This document shows positions 24,462 through 33,041 of a DNA stretch of 64,000 nucleotides, in pieces. Within the stretch, counting starts at the first letter, position 1; the number at the start of each line of letters is the position of its first letter. Where the stretch lies: NCBI RefSeq assembly GCF_018531495.1, contig NZ_JAHDTI010000002.1:744001-808000 (forward strand), read 5' to 3'. The notes beneath the pieces are model-generated. The model made no database searches, had not been told where the DNA came from, and worked only from the letters and a program-made list of their open reading frames with translations. A program made the translations under genes and the position numbers. This DNA is from Nonomuraea sediminis (GTDB taxonomy: Bacteria > Actinomycetota > Actinomycetes > Streptosporangiales > Streptosporangiaceae).

Positions 24462-25415
24462 ATGCCTGGAGCCATGAAACTCACCGAACGCATCGACGGG
24501 CTCTTCGACTCCGGCAAGGCACCCAATCTGCACGGCATCGTGATCCTCCAGGACGGCGAGCAGATCTACGAACGCTACGGCCAGGGCGAGGACTACATCC
24601 TCGGCGAGTCGCTGGGCGAGGTGAGGTTCGACGCCGACACCCTGCACGACGTCCGCTCGGTGTCCAAGAGCGTCGTCGCCCTGCTGTACGGCACGGCCCT
24701 GGCGCAGGGCAAGGTCCCGGGCCCCGACGAGCCGTTGCTGCCGAACTTCCCCGAGTACCCGGACCTCGTGGCGGATCCGGCCAAGGCCCGGCTGACCGTC
24801 GGCCACGCGCTGACCATGACGCTCGGGCTCGACTGGGACGAGAGCGTGCCGTACACGAGCTCGGCCAACAGCGAGATCGCCATGGAGGAGGCCCCCGACC
24901 GCTACCGCTACGTCCTCGAGCGGCCCTTCACCGCGGAGCCTGGCCTCACCTGGCACTACTGCGGCGGCGCCACGACCCTGCTCGGGAGCCTGATCGCCAA
25001 GGGCACCGGCCGGCCGCTGGAGGAGTACGCCCGCACGGCGCTGTTCGAGCCGCTGGGCATCACGTTCGAGTGGAGCACCGGCGCCGACGGCGTCGCGCTG
25101 GCGCCCGCCGGGCTGCGGCTGCGGCCGCGCGACCTGGCCGCCATCGGGCAGCTGGTGCTGGAGGGCGGGCGCGACGTGGTGCCCGGGACCTGGATCGAGG
25201 AGCTGCTGAAGCCCAGGATCAAGATCGACGAAGGGTTCGAGTACGGCTACCAGTGGTACGTCGGCCCCACCTGGGCCGCCGGGATGGGCAACGGCGGGCA
25301 GCGCCTGTTCCTGATGCCCGGCCGCCGCCTGGTCGCCGCGGTGGCGGCGGGCGACTACGAGAACTTCGCCCAGCCCAGCACCGCGGCGGTGATGGACGAG
25401 CTCGTCAGGGAATGA
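24462..25415 (+). CDS. Serine hydrolase, class C beta-lactamase-like
   Basis: A 317-residue penicillin-binding-protein-fold hydrolase. Nucleophile motif SVSK lies in VRSVSKSVVALL; the second-motif Tyr is in WHYCGGATTLLG; the third motif region is GMGNGGQRLFLMP. No secretion signal is seen. EYGYQWYVGPTW is typical of the esterase/amide hydrolase subgroup. GAGG lies before the ATG at 24462. It is not closely similar to the serine hydrolase at 1446-2765, which is longer and carries an extra C-terminal domain. Its last 11 bases overlap the converging MDR gene. Confidence 0.88.
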   Translation: MPGAMKLTERIDGLFDSGKAPNLHGIVILQDGEQIYERYGQGEDYILGESLGEVRFDADTLHDVRSVSKSVVALLYGTALAQGKVPGPDEPLLPNFPEYPDLVADPAKARLTVGHALTMTLGLDWDESVPYTSSANSEIAMEEAPDRYRYVLERPFTAEPGLTWHYCGGATTLLGSLIAKGTGRPLEEYARTALFEPLGITFEWSTGADGVALAPAGLRLRPRDLAAIGQLVLEGGRDVVPGTWIEELLKPRIKIDEGFEYGYQWYVGPTWAAGMGNGGQRLFLMPGRRLVAAVAAGDYENFAQPSTAAVMDELVRE

Positions 25416-26352
25416 GGACGATCTTGCCCTGCGCGCCGCGCTCCTCCACCAGGCGGTGCGCCTGCGCCGCCTGGTCCAGCGGGAACGTGGGCCCGACCAC
25501 GGCCTTGGTGCGCCCGTCGGCGAGCCTGGCGAACCCCTCCGGGTAGTGCACGTCGAAGACCTCACGGAACCAGGCGGGCCCACTGCACCCGACCAGCGAC
25601 ACCCCGCGCCCGAGCAGGTCGTCGGGGGTGACGGCGGGCGCCAGGCCGCTGAGCCGGCCGTAGTACAGCATGCGGCCCGTGCCGGGGGTGAGCGCCTCGA
25701 CGACGCCGCGGGCCGAGTCGCCGCCGATCGACTCGAAGGCCACGTCGATGCCGTCGAGTTGCGCGGTCCAGCCCTCCTCCCGGTGGTCGATCACCGTGTC
25801 GGCGCCGAACTCCCTGGCCCGGTCGCGCTTCTCCCCGGCCCCCGCAGTGGCCACCACCCGTCCGGCGCCGAACTCCCTGGCCAGCTGGATCAGGTAGCCG
25901 CCCACGTTGCTCGCGCCCGCCTCGACCAGGACGGTCTCGCCCTCGCGTAGCGCGGCCCTGTGCACGAGCCCGAGCGCCACGGCCAGGGCCGCGCCGGCGG
26001 CGACCGCCTCGGCCGCGGGGACGCCCTCGGGAACGGGCCTGACCATCGCGGCGGGCATCGCCGCGTACTCCGCGTACGAACCCGTCCCGCCCGTCACCCC
26101 GGCGACCGTCCGGCCGACCAGGCCCTGGTCGACGCCCTCGCCGGCGGCGACCACCTCGCCCGCCGCCTCGACGCCGAGCACGGCGGGCAGCGGGACCGGC
26201 ATGATTCCGGCCCGCATGTGCGCCTCGACGATGCTGACGCCGATCGCCTGGGCACGGACGAGGACCTGGCCGGGCCCGGCCTCGGGCCGGGGCATGTCCT
26301 CCAGCGACAGCACCTCCGGGCCGCCCGTCTCGTGAACGACTATCGCGCGCAT
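25405..26352 (-). CDS. MDR family NADPH:quinone oxidoreductase-like protein
   Basis: A 315-residue zinc-free MDR enzyme: MRAIVVHETGGPEVLSLEDMP, IGVSIVEAHMRAG, VLGVEAAGEVV, then EAGASNVGGYLIQLAREFGAGRVVATAGAGEKRD and VIDHREEGW, which is the usual QOR order. Good ribosome binding site (AGGAGG, six-base spacing) before the ATG at 26352. It is divergent from a TetR gene whose predicted operator lies in the shared 77-base region, so it is most likely induced when TetR binds its ligand, probably a quinone or other electrophile. Confidence 0.9.
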   Translation of the reverse strand: MRAIVVHETGGPEVLSLEDMPRPEAGPGQVLVRAQAIGVSIVEAHMRAGIMPVPLPAVLGVEAAGEVVAAGEGVDQGLVGRTVAGVTGGTGSYAEYAAMPAAMVRPVPEGVPAAEAVAAGAALAVALGLVHRAALREGETVLVEAGASNVGGYLIQLAREFGAGRVVATAGAGEKRDRAREFGADTVIDHREEGWTAQLDGIDVAFESIGGDSARGVVEALTPGTGRMLYYGRLSGLAPAVTPDDLLGRGVSLVGCSGPAWFREVFDVHYPEGFARLADGRTKAVVGPTFPLDQAAQAHRLVEERGAQGKIVLIP

Positions 26353-26376
26353 GCCAGACCTCCTAAGTGAACCGTT

Positions 26377-26404
26377 GGTCCAGTTAATATATGGACCACT
26401 GGTC
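26377..26404. promoter_or_regulatory. TetR operator between MDR and TetR genes
   Basis: Two overlapping dyads: GGTCCA-N9-TGGACC (26377-26397) and GACCA-C-TGGTC (26394-26404), in an AT-rich pocket (GTTAATATA). The spacing and position between divergent start codons fit autoregulation. Confidence 0.65.
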
Positions 26405-26429
26405 AAGTTTGTCCATGGGGAAGAATGGC

Positions 26430-27011
26430 ATGATGGAGCGGCGGGAGCGGGCGGACGCGGCACGCAACAGGCAGGCCATCCTGGAGGCCGCCGAGGAGCT
26501 GCTGCGCGAGCACCCTCCCGAGCAGGTCTCCGTCGAGCGGGTGGCGGCCGCGGCCGGGGTGGGCAAGGGCACGGTCTTCCACCGTTTCGGCAGCCGCCTC
26601 GGGCTGATGCAGGCGCTGATGGCCGAGCGGGCGCTGGTCCTGCAGGAGGCCGCGACGTCAGGCCCGCCGCCGCTCGGGCCGGGCGCCTCGCCAGGCGAGC
26701 GGCTGGAGGCCTTCCTTGACGGGGTGGTCAAGCTGGCGATGCGCAACGTCGGGCTGATCACCGCGCAGGAGCACGCCCAGGCGACCAGGAAGGACAGCGC
26801 CCCCCGGCAGGAGAGCCCGATCTATCTCTTCTGGCACGAGCACGTCTCCGGGCTGCTGGCCGAGGCCCGCCCGGACGTGGACGCCGATCTGATCGCGCAC
26901 CTCATCCTCAGCTCGCTGCACACCGAGCCGGTCGCGGCCCTGCTGCGCGCGGGCGACGGCGAACGGCTGGCGGTCTGTTTCCGCCAGCTCGTCACAGCGG
27001 TAGCCGGGTGA
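26430..27011 (+). CDS. TetR family transcriptional regulator
   Basis: A 193-residue repressor: RADAARNRQAILEAAEELL, helix-turn-helix VSVERVAAAAGVGKGTVFHRFGSRLGL, then a C-terminal domain of the SBD type. I chose the ATG at 26430 (GGGGAAG just upstream); ATGs at 26391 and 26415 are in frame, but the first would put the operator inside the coding region. It is divergent from the MDR oxidoreductase, its likely target. The 3' end overlaps the LysR gene by 20 bases. Confidence 0.88.
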   Translation: MMERRERADAARNRQAILEAAEELLREHPPEQVSVERVAAAAGVGKGTVFHRFGSRLGLMQALMAERALVLQEAATSGPPPLGPGASPGERLEAFLDGVVKLAMRNVGLITAQEHAQATRKDSAPRQESPIYLFWHEHVSGLLAEARPDVDADLIAHLILSSLHTEPVAALLRAGDGERLAVCFRQLVTAVAG

Positions 27012-27852
27012 TCGCCGTGTGGAAGGCGGCCACGGCGGCGCGGATCGCGGGGTGCTCGCCGTATCCCTTGCGGAAGGCGGCCAGGGTGCGGCGGCCGAGG
27101 GGCAGCGGCGCGAGCCGTACGCCCTGAGGAGGGGACAGGGCCGCCAGGCGCGGCACCAGCGCGACACCCTGTCCCGCGGCGGCGAAGGCGAGGATGGTGT
27201 CGAAGTCGTCGATGTGGTGGCGGACGCGGGGTTCGAAGCCGGCCGCCTGGCAGGCCCTGATGGCCATGGTGTGGCACAGCGTGCCGGGCTTGTTGGTGAT
27301 CCACGGGTCCTGGCGTGCCTCGGCCACGGATGAGCGGTTGGTCAGGTACATGACCTCGGTGAACAGGGGCTCGGTCTCGAGCGAGGCGTCGGTGACCGGG
27401 GGCACGAAGTCGTACTCGTGCACCAGCGCCAGGTCCAACTCGCCCGCCCGCAGCGCCGCCGAGACGTCGGCAGGGTCGATCTCGGAGACCATCGGCTCCA
27501 GCGCGGCGGGAAGCTCCGCCAGCGCGACAGGAAGCAGGACCCGGGCCGCGGTGGGGAACGCGCCGATCCGGAGCGGACCCGCGGGCTCGCCGCTGAGGGA
27601 CGCCAGCGCCGCCGAGGCCCGCTCGAGTTGCTCCAGTACGGCTTGCGCGTGCTCGACCAGCAGGCTTCCCGCCGGCGTCAGCGTCACGGTGCGGCCCGTG
27701 CGCTCGAGCAGCGGCACGCCCGCCTCCCGCTCCAGCGCGCTGAGCTGCTGGGAGACCGCCGACGGGGTGAACGTGAGCGCCTCGGCGACGGCCGCGATCG
27801 TGCCGCGCCGGGCCAGTTCGCGCAGCAGGCGGAGCTTGCGTGGGTCCAGCAT
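26992..27852 (-). CDS. LysR family transcriptional regulator
   Basis: A 286-residue LysR protein. The HTH is RRGTIAAVAEALTFTPSAVSQQLSALEREAG followed by LLERTGRTVTLTPAG, the linker helix and a periplasmic-binding-protein-like effector domain (PLRIGAFPTAARVLLPVAL). A -10-like TAAGCT ends six bases before the ATG at 27852, suggesting a leaderless mRNA. It is divergent, with 71 bases between, from the DapA-like gene it probably regulates. Confidence 0.9.
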   Translation of the reverse strand: MLDPRKLRLLRELARRGTIAAVAEALTFTPSAVSQQLSALEREAGVPLLERTGRTVTLTPAGSLLVEHAQAVLEQLERASAALASLSGEPAGPLRIGAFPTAARVLLPVALAELPAALEPMVSEIDPADVSAALRAGELDLALVHEYDFVPPVTDASLETEPLFTEVMYLTNRSSVAEARQDPWITNKPGTLCHTMAIRACQAAGFEPRVRHHIDDFDTILAFAAAGQGVALVPRLAALSPPQGVRLAPLPLGRRTLAAFRKGYGEHPAIRAAVAAFHTAITRLPL

Positions 27853-27923
27853 CAGGTCAGCTTACGCTCGACGGTAGAAACGTGCGCTGGACCTAACCAA
27901 TCGCGGCGGGGCACGCTCGTCAC

Positions 27924-28790
27924 ATGCTGAAGGGAATCCACGTACCGCTGATCACGCCGTTCGACGAATCGGGCGCTGTCGCGTTCGACGCGGTCGAGAA
28001 GCTCGCCAGGCACGTCCTCGACCAGGGCGCCTCCGGGCTGGTGGCGCTGGGCACCACCGGCGAGGTGGCCGCGCTGACCCCGGAGGAGCGGACCGGCGTG
28101 ATCGAGGCCTGCCTCGGGCTGGGCGCGCCACTGATCGTCGGCGTCTCGGGCAACGACACCCGCTCGACCGCGCAAGCGCTGCGCGACCTGCCCGGGGGCG
28201 TGACGGCCGCGCTGGTGCCCGTGCCGTACTTCCTGCGGCCGTCGGAGCGCGGCGTGATCGCGCACTTCGAGGCGCTGGCCGAGGCCTCGCCGGTGCCGCT
28301 CGTGATCTACCACATCCCCTACCGGACCGGGCAGCCGGTCAGCGCCGCCACGCTGCGCCACCTGGGCGGGCACCCGATGATCGCCGGCGTGAAGTACGCG
28401 GCGGGCGGCATCGACCAGGACGCGGTCGACCTGCTTGGCGACCTGCCCACCGGGTTCGACGTGCTGGGCGGCGACGACGCCTACATCTCGCCGATGCTCG
28501 CGCTCGGCGCCACGGGAGGCATCCTGGCCTCGGCCCACCTGGACACCCGCTCGTTCGTCGAACTGTTCGACGCCTGGCAGGCGGGCGACGCCGAGCGGGC
28601 CAGGGCGCTGGGCCACCGGCTCGCGCGGCTGTCGGCGGCGCTGTTCGCCGAGCCCAACCCGACCGTGATCAAGGGCGTGCTGCACACGCGCGGCCTGATC
28701 CCGACCGCCGACGTACGGCTGCCGCTGCTCCCCGCGGGCGCCGATTCGATTGCCAAGGCCGAAAAATTGGCTGGACACATTTCTGTGTAG
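27924..28790 (+). CDS. Dihydrodipicolinate synthase/N-acetylneuraminate lyase family protein
   Basis: A 288-residue class I aldolase TIM barrel. The Schiff-base Lys157 lies in IAGVKYAAGG and the catalytic Tyr129 in VIYHIPYRTG; the substrate-carboxylate GTTGE motif is at 43-47. It could be DapA itself (lysine/DAP synthesis), but the divergent LysR regulator and lack of dap neighbours suggest a catabolic or specialised aldolase, such as sugar-acid or hydroxyproline degradation. Start ATG at 27924. Confidence 0.85.
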   Translation: MLKGIHVPLITPFDESGAVAFDAVEKLARHVLDQGASGLVALGTTGEVAALTPEERTGVIEACLGLGAPLIVGVSGNDTRSTAQALRDLPGGVTAALVPVPYFLRPSERGVIAHFEALAEASPVPLVIYHIPYRTGQPVSAATLRHLGGHPMIAGVKYAAGGIDQDAVDLLGDLPTGFDVLGGDDAYISPMLALGATGGILASAHLDTRSFVELFDAWQAGDAERARALGHRLARLSAALFAEPNPTVIKGVLHTRGLIPTADVRLPLLPAGADSIAKAEKLAGHISV

Positions 28791-28882
28791 AACCTACGGT
28801 GTTCCGCATGTGGTTCCTGTAATCCCGCCCCGTCATCGACCGATCTCGATGCGGCATGCATGCCGGGAACAGGAGGTGGCCC

Positions 28883-29834
28883 ATGCGGACCACCGGAATA
28901 TCACTCTTCGACGTCACCAAACGCTATGACCGGGTCGTGCTCGACCGGGTCTCCTTCACCCTCAAGCCCGGCGAGAAGGCCGGCATCGTCGGCGACAACG
29001 GCTCGGGCAAGTCCACCTTGCTCGAGCTGCTGGCCGGCGTCTCGCGGCCCGACAACGGGGAACTCACCGTCGTGGCTCCCGGCGGGGTCGGATACCTGCC
29101 GCAGGCGCTCGACCTACCCTCCGGCTCGACCGTGGCCGACGCGATCGACCGCGCGCTGAGCGACCTGCGCGCCCTCGAGGCACGCATGCACGAGCTGGAG
29201 TCCCGCCTGACCGCCTCGGTCATGCCGGAGTACGCCGGGCTGGTGGCCGCCTACGAGGCGCGCGGCGGGTACGAGGCCGACGCCAGGGTGGAGATCGCCC
29301 TGCACGCGCTGGGCCTGCCGGGCCTGGACCGGGCGCGGCCGCTCGACACGCTCTCGGGCGGCGAGCGGTCGCGGCTGGCGCTGGCGGCCACGCTGGCCTC
29401 CGCGCCGGAGCTGCTCCTGCTCGACGAGCCGACCAACGACCTGGACGACCAGGCGGTGGCCTGGCTCGAGGGGCCGTCCCGGCAGGACGGTGCTCGGGGC
29501 CTACGCCGAGGGCCGCGGGGGCGGGCTTGACGAGCACGCCGACGCGCTGCTGGCCACGGGTCTGTTCCGCCCGTCGGAGCTGCGGCTGCGCGTGGGAGAG
29601 CTCTCCTACGGCCAGCGGCGCAGGATCGAGCTGGCCCGCCTGGTCAGCGAGCCTGTCGACCTGCTCCTGCTGGACGAGCCGACCAACCACCTGTCACCGA
29701 TGCTCGTGGAGCAGTTGGAGCAGGCGCTGGAGGGCTACCGGGGAGCGCTGGTGATCGTGACGCACGACCGCCGGATGCGGGCGTCGTTCACCGGCTCCCG
29801 CCTGGAGCTCGACGCGGGCCTGCGGGCGGCGTGA
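28883..29834 (+). pseudogene. ABC-F family ATPase, broken by an internal deletion and frameshift
   Basis: The first half (frame of the ATG at 28883, AGGAGG upstream) encodes ATPase domain 1: Walker A GDNGSGKST, LSGGERSRLALAATL, Walker B LLLLDEPTNDLDD. Just after DQAVAWLEG, at about 29470, the reading frame is lost and this frame stops at 29530. The +1 frame resumes with RTVLGAYAEGRGGG and carries only the end of domain 2: LSYGQRRRIELARL, LLLLDEPTNHLS, VIVTHDRR. The H-loop of domain 1, the inter-domain linker and Walker A of domain 2 are missing, about 200 residues of a normal ~530. ABC-F proteins protect ribosomes or assist translation; this copy cannot. Confidence 0.85.
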
Positions 29835-29838
29835 CGAC

Positions 29839-29876
29839 CGCGTGGTCGCGATGGCCCGGCCCATCGCGACCACGCG
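29839..29876. terminator. Bidirectional hairpin terminator
   Basis: A perfect 16-base stem (29839-29854 with 29861-29876) closing a CCCGGC loop, placed between the converging ABC-F remnant and the small membrane protein gene. It is one of the strongest hairpins in the window. Confidence 0.85.
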
Positions 29877-29878
29877 AG

Positions 29879-30112
29879 TCAGCGGGCGGCGCGGGCTGCC
29901 GCCACCTTCTTCTTGCCGATGGCGAACCAGAAGATCCACCCGAGCGGGATGAACAGGATCAGCAGCCACCAGCCGAAGGTCGCCTTGTTCCTGATCGCCG
30001 AGACCAGGGTGGCAATGGCGATGACGTAGTAGATCCCCACCAGGACCAGCGAGAGGACCGAGGACCCGGCCGAGGCCGTGGCCACCTCTTCACCGTCAGC
30101 CAGCAAGTACAC
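29879..30112 (-). CDS. Small two-helix membrane protein (PLDc_N-like)
   Basis: A 77-residue protein with two membrane segments (SSVLSLVLVGIYYVIAIATLVSAI and FGWWLLILFIPLGWIFWFAIG) and a basic tail KKKVAAARAAR. The pattern of NKATFGWWLLILFIPLGWIFWF resembles the phospholipase D N-terminal (PLDc_N) membrane module found alone in many actinobacteria. It starts with GTG at 30112, AAGGAG five bases upstream. It follows the two-component genes on the same strand after 87 bases. Function unknown. Confidence 0.75.
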   Translation of the reverse strand: MYLLADGEEVATASAGSSVLSLVLVGIYYVIAIATLVSAIRNKATFGWWLLILFIPLGWIFWFAIGKKKVAAARAAR

Positions 30113-30199
30113 GAGTGCTCCTTTGGGTCAGATCGCAGTGACCCGCAGACACTCCCAGCGCCACGTAGACGTCCGATCGACGACCCGTAAACGCCCATC

Positions 30200-30868
30200 T
30201 CATCCCGCTGTGCGCCCGAGCCCCGCCTCCCGTGCCCTGACGATCGCCTCGGCCCGGTCGGCCACGTGCAGCTTGGCGAAGATGTTGGAGACGTTGTTGC
30301 GCACCGTCTTCGGCGACAGGAACAGGGCCGAGGCGATCTGCGCGTTCGAGCGCCCGGCCGCCACCAGCGCGAGTATCTCCCGCTCGCGCGGCGACAGCTG
30401 CGGGAACACAGGATCGTTCGCGACCGTGGCAGTGGCCTGGAAGAACTCGGCGACCCGGCGTGCCATGGCGGGGCCGAAGATCGCCTCGCCGTGCGCCACC
30501 GCGGTGATCGCGCGGACGATCTCCGCCTGGTTGGCGCCCTTGAGCAGATAGCCCCGAGCTCCCGCGCGCATCGCGGCGAACAGCGTGGCGTCCTCCTCCG
30601 ACATGGTCAGCACGACCACCGCGACGTGCGGGCTGTCGCCGACGATGCGCCTGGTGGCCTCGATGCCGTCGAGTCCCGGCATGCGCACGTCCATCACGAC
30701 CACGTCGGGCTGCAGGTCGGCGGCGCGCTCGACCGCCTCCTCGCCGTCCGCGGCGGTACCGGCCACCTCGATGCCCGGGATCGAGCCGAGCAGCAGGGCG
30801 AGCCCGTCCCGGTAGACCGGGTGGTCGTCGGCCAGCAGCACCCGGATCACCTCGTCGCCGCTAGACAA
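30200..30868 (-). CDS. NarL/LuxR-type response regulator
   Basis: A 222-residue response regulator. The receiver has LLADDHP (acidic pocket), phospho-acceptor Asp in VVVMDVRMPG, Thr in VVLTMSEED and Lys in YLLKGAN. The LuxR HTH is LSPREREILALVAAGRSNAQIASALFLSPKTVRNNVSNIFAKL. The start is most likely the TTG at 30868, with GGAGG upstream and an eight-base overlap with the kinase gene; a GTG at 30850 is an alternative. It pairs with the adjacent histidine kinase. Confidence 0.92.
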   Translation of the reverse strand: MSSGDEVIRVLLADDHPVYRDGLALLLGSIPGIEVAGTAADGEEAVERAADLQPDVVVMDVRMPGLDGIEATRRIVGDSPHVAVVVLTMSEEDATLFAAMRAGARGYLLKGANQAEIVRAITAVAHGEAIFGPAMARRVAEFFQATATVANDPVFPQLSPREREILALVAAGRSNAQIASALFLSPKTVRNNVSNIFAKLHVADRAEAIVRAREAGLGRTAG

Positions 30869-32909
30869 CGGCCGCCTCCATCGACATCGGCAGCCGGGCG
30901 GACACCAGGGTCCCGCCGTCGGGCGGGCGGGTCACCTGACAGTCGCCGCCCAGCTCGGCCGCGCGTTCCCGCAGCGAGATCATGCCGACTCCGGCCGTCA
31001 CCTCGGGCCCGATGCCCGTGCCGTCGTCGCGTACCGTCACCTCGAGCCTCCCCTCCCGCGCGCTCAGCGTGATGTCGCAGCGTGCCGCGCCCGAGTGCCT
31101 GGCCACGTTGGCCAGCGCCTCGGACACGATACGGTAGGCCGCCACCTCGACCGCCGCGGGCAGGGTGTCCAGCGCGCCGTCGCCGGTGAGCCTGACCTCC
31201 AGAGAGGGCGAGCGGAACCGGTCCGCCTGCTGCGCGATCGCGCCCAGCACGCCCAGCTCGTCGAGGGCGGGCGGCCGCAGGTCGTGCACCAGCCTGCGCA
31301 CATCCGCGAGCACGCCGCTGACCTCGGCGGCCGTCTGCTCCAGAATGCGATCGGCCTGCTCCGGCGCGGACGGCGCCAGGTTGCGCGCCGCCTCGATGCG
31401 CAGCGCCACCGCGCCCAGGCTGGGGCCGAGTCCGTCGTGCAGGTCCCTGCGGAGCCTGCGCCGCTCCTCCTCGCGGGCCAGGACGAGCCGGGCGCGGATG
31501 CGCTGCAGGTCGCTGCTCAGCTCGCTGGCCCGGGCCGCGGCGGCGGCCTGCCGTACGAGATCGCCGAGCAGCCGCTGGTCGCGTTCGGTCAGGTCCGCGC
31601 GGCACAGCACCAGCCGTCCCACGACCTCGCCGCGGTAGGCGACCTGCAGCGAGACCGCGGGGCCTCGCGGCGAGCCGTACTCGACCGCCGAGCGTTCGCC
31701 GCCCGGTCGTTCGATCTCCACCCGGACGTAGGGCAGCCGGAACGCCTCGGCCAGCGTCGTGGCGACCGCGAGCAGTTGCTCGTCCGGATCGGTCGCCAGC
31801 TCCAGCCGCTCGGCCAGCGTCGAGACCGCGGCGTAGGGGTCGTCCCTGGAGCCGCGCACCAGCCGCCGTACCAGCCGCCACAGCCACGTCCGCAGCGGCG
31901 CGTACAGCACGGCGACGATGGCGATAGCGGCCAGCGCCGATTCCCGCTCGCCGAGCAGGCTGCCCGCCAGCGTGAACACCGCCACGTCCACCAGCACCAC
32001 CAGCGCCGCGAGCACGGCGTAGGCCACGGTGGCCGACAGCAGCCTGTCGATGTCGTAGAGCCGGTACCTGGCAACCGCCACCACCACGGCCGCCGCGGTG
32101 AACGCGGTGGCCAGCACCAGCAGCACCGCCGGAACCTGAGGCGACATCGACAACGGCAGCAGGAACACCACCATGTCGATCAGCGCCGCCCACATCAGCC
32201 ACCTGATCTGGGCCCGCCGCTCCGCGTCGGCGATCACGTACCTGCGCACCATCACCGCGAACGGCACCACCAGGCTCACCAGGACGGACGCGTACGCGAG
32301 CGCGAGCACCGGCTCCCAGAAGGCGTACGGCAGCGCGACGGACACCGGATCGAGCCCCAGCCGGGCGATCTCCGGCGGCAGCACCTGTCCGTGATAGCGC
32401 TCCATCACCTGCGAGGGCGCAGTCACCAGCACGGCGGTGAGCAGACCGGTCAGCACGAGGCTCGTCACCGACAGGCCGCGCCACACCCGCCCCGACGGCA
32501 GCCGCCCGTCGGGGAACAGCAGGATCAGCAGCGGCAGCCCCAGCAGCAGCGACGCTCCGAAGCGCGAGCAGAACCAGAAGGCCGCCGCGCCTCCCGGCAG
32601 CCCCGGCGACACATACACGGCGAGAGTCGCCCAGCTCAACGCGAGCCCGTCAAGCAACCACAACAACCCGAACGCGGTCAGCACCCAGGCCACGGGATGG
32701 CGCGGCAGCCTGCGCAGCAGCAGCGCGCCCGGCACGAGCATCGCCAGCCCGGTGAACGCCGACGACCAGCCCGGCTCCAGCTCCGACGTCGCCGGGACCC
32801 GCACGCCCGCGGTGCGCAGGTCGAGCAGCACCGTGGCGGTCGCGATGGCCAGCGCGACGGCCACCAGCGCTGGGAGTCCGATACGTCCGGTTCTTGTCAC
32901 GGCATGCAT
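30861..32909 (-). CDS. NarL-type sensor histidine kinase with large membrane N-domain and GAF
   Basis: A 682-residue HPK7-class kinase. About eight to ten membrane helices fill residues 1-300 (LVAVALAIATATVLL through LLVLATAFTAAAVVVAVA). A GAF-like segment (STLAERLELATDPDEQLLAVATTLAEAF) follows, then the HisKA_3 phospho-acceptor His in LRRDLHDGLGPSLG, and an ATPase domain with EALANVARHSGA (N box), VRDDGTGIG (D box) and GMISLRERAAELGG (G box). I chose the ATG at 32909. The signal is probably sensed in or at the membrane. A 20-base palindrome upstream is the likely target of its partner regulator. Confidence 0.9.
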   Translation of the reverse strand: MHAVTRTGRIGLPALVAVALAIATATVLLDLRTAGVRVPATSELEPGWSSAFTGLAMLVPGALLLRRLPRHPVAWVLTAFGLLWLLDGLALSWATLAVYVSPGLPGGAAAFWFCSRFGASLLLGLPLLILLFPDGRLPSGRVWRGLSVTSLVLTGLLTAVLVTAPSQVMERYHGQVLPPEIARLGLDPVSVALPYAFWEPVLALAYASVLVSLVVPFAVMVRRYVIADAERRAQIRWLMWAALIDMVVFLLPLSMSPQVPAVLLVLATAFTAAAVVVAVARYRLYDIDRLLSATVAYAVLAALVVLVDVAVFTLAGSLLGERESALAAIAIVAVLYAPLRTWLWRLVRRLVRGSRDDPYAAVSTLAERLELATDPDEQLLAVATTLAEAFRLPYVRVEIERPGGERSAVEYGSPRGPAVSLQVAYRGEVVGRLVLCRADLTERDQRLLGDLVRQAAAAARASELSSDLQRIRARLVLAREEERRRLRRDLHDGLGPSLGAVALRIEAARNLAPSAPEQADRILEQTAAEVSGVLADVRRLVHDLRPPALDELGVLGAIAQQADRFRSPSLEVRLTGDGALDTLPAAVEVAAYRIVSEALANVARHSGAARCDITLSAREGRLEVTVRDDGTGIGPEVTAGVGMISLRERAAELGGDCQVTRPPDGGTLVSARLPMSMEAAVV

Positions 32910-32927
32910 TACACCCGACGCCGCGTC

Positions 32928-32947
32928 CCCCTGTCCCGGGACAGGGG
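32928..32947. promoter_or_regulatory. Perfect 20-bp palindrome between kinase and membrane-protein genes
   Basis: CCCCTGTCCCGGGACAGGGG, fully self-complementary with no spacer, located 18 bases from the kinase start and 94 bases from the divergent membrane-protein gene. A partial copy (CGGGACATG) follows. A response-regulator or repressor site is likely; a cruciform or terminator role is less so given the divergent genes. Confidence 0.6.
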
Positions 32948-33041
32948 TCCCTTTCACCTCGGGACATGCGGCTCTGCCTGCCCGGGGCGCCCCGCCGGGA
33001 GCCTGTTCCCACGACATCCTCTCGGGAAAGGAATCACCCTC

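Noticed and set aside
28853..28864. 12-base palindrome GGCATGCATGCC before the ABC-F remnant
   Set aside because: Single short palindrome, no repeat or regulator nearby; could be chance, and it lies only 18 bases before the start codon of a dead gene.
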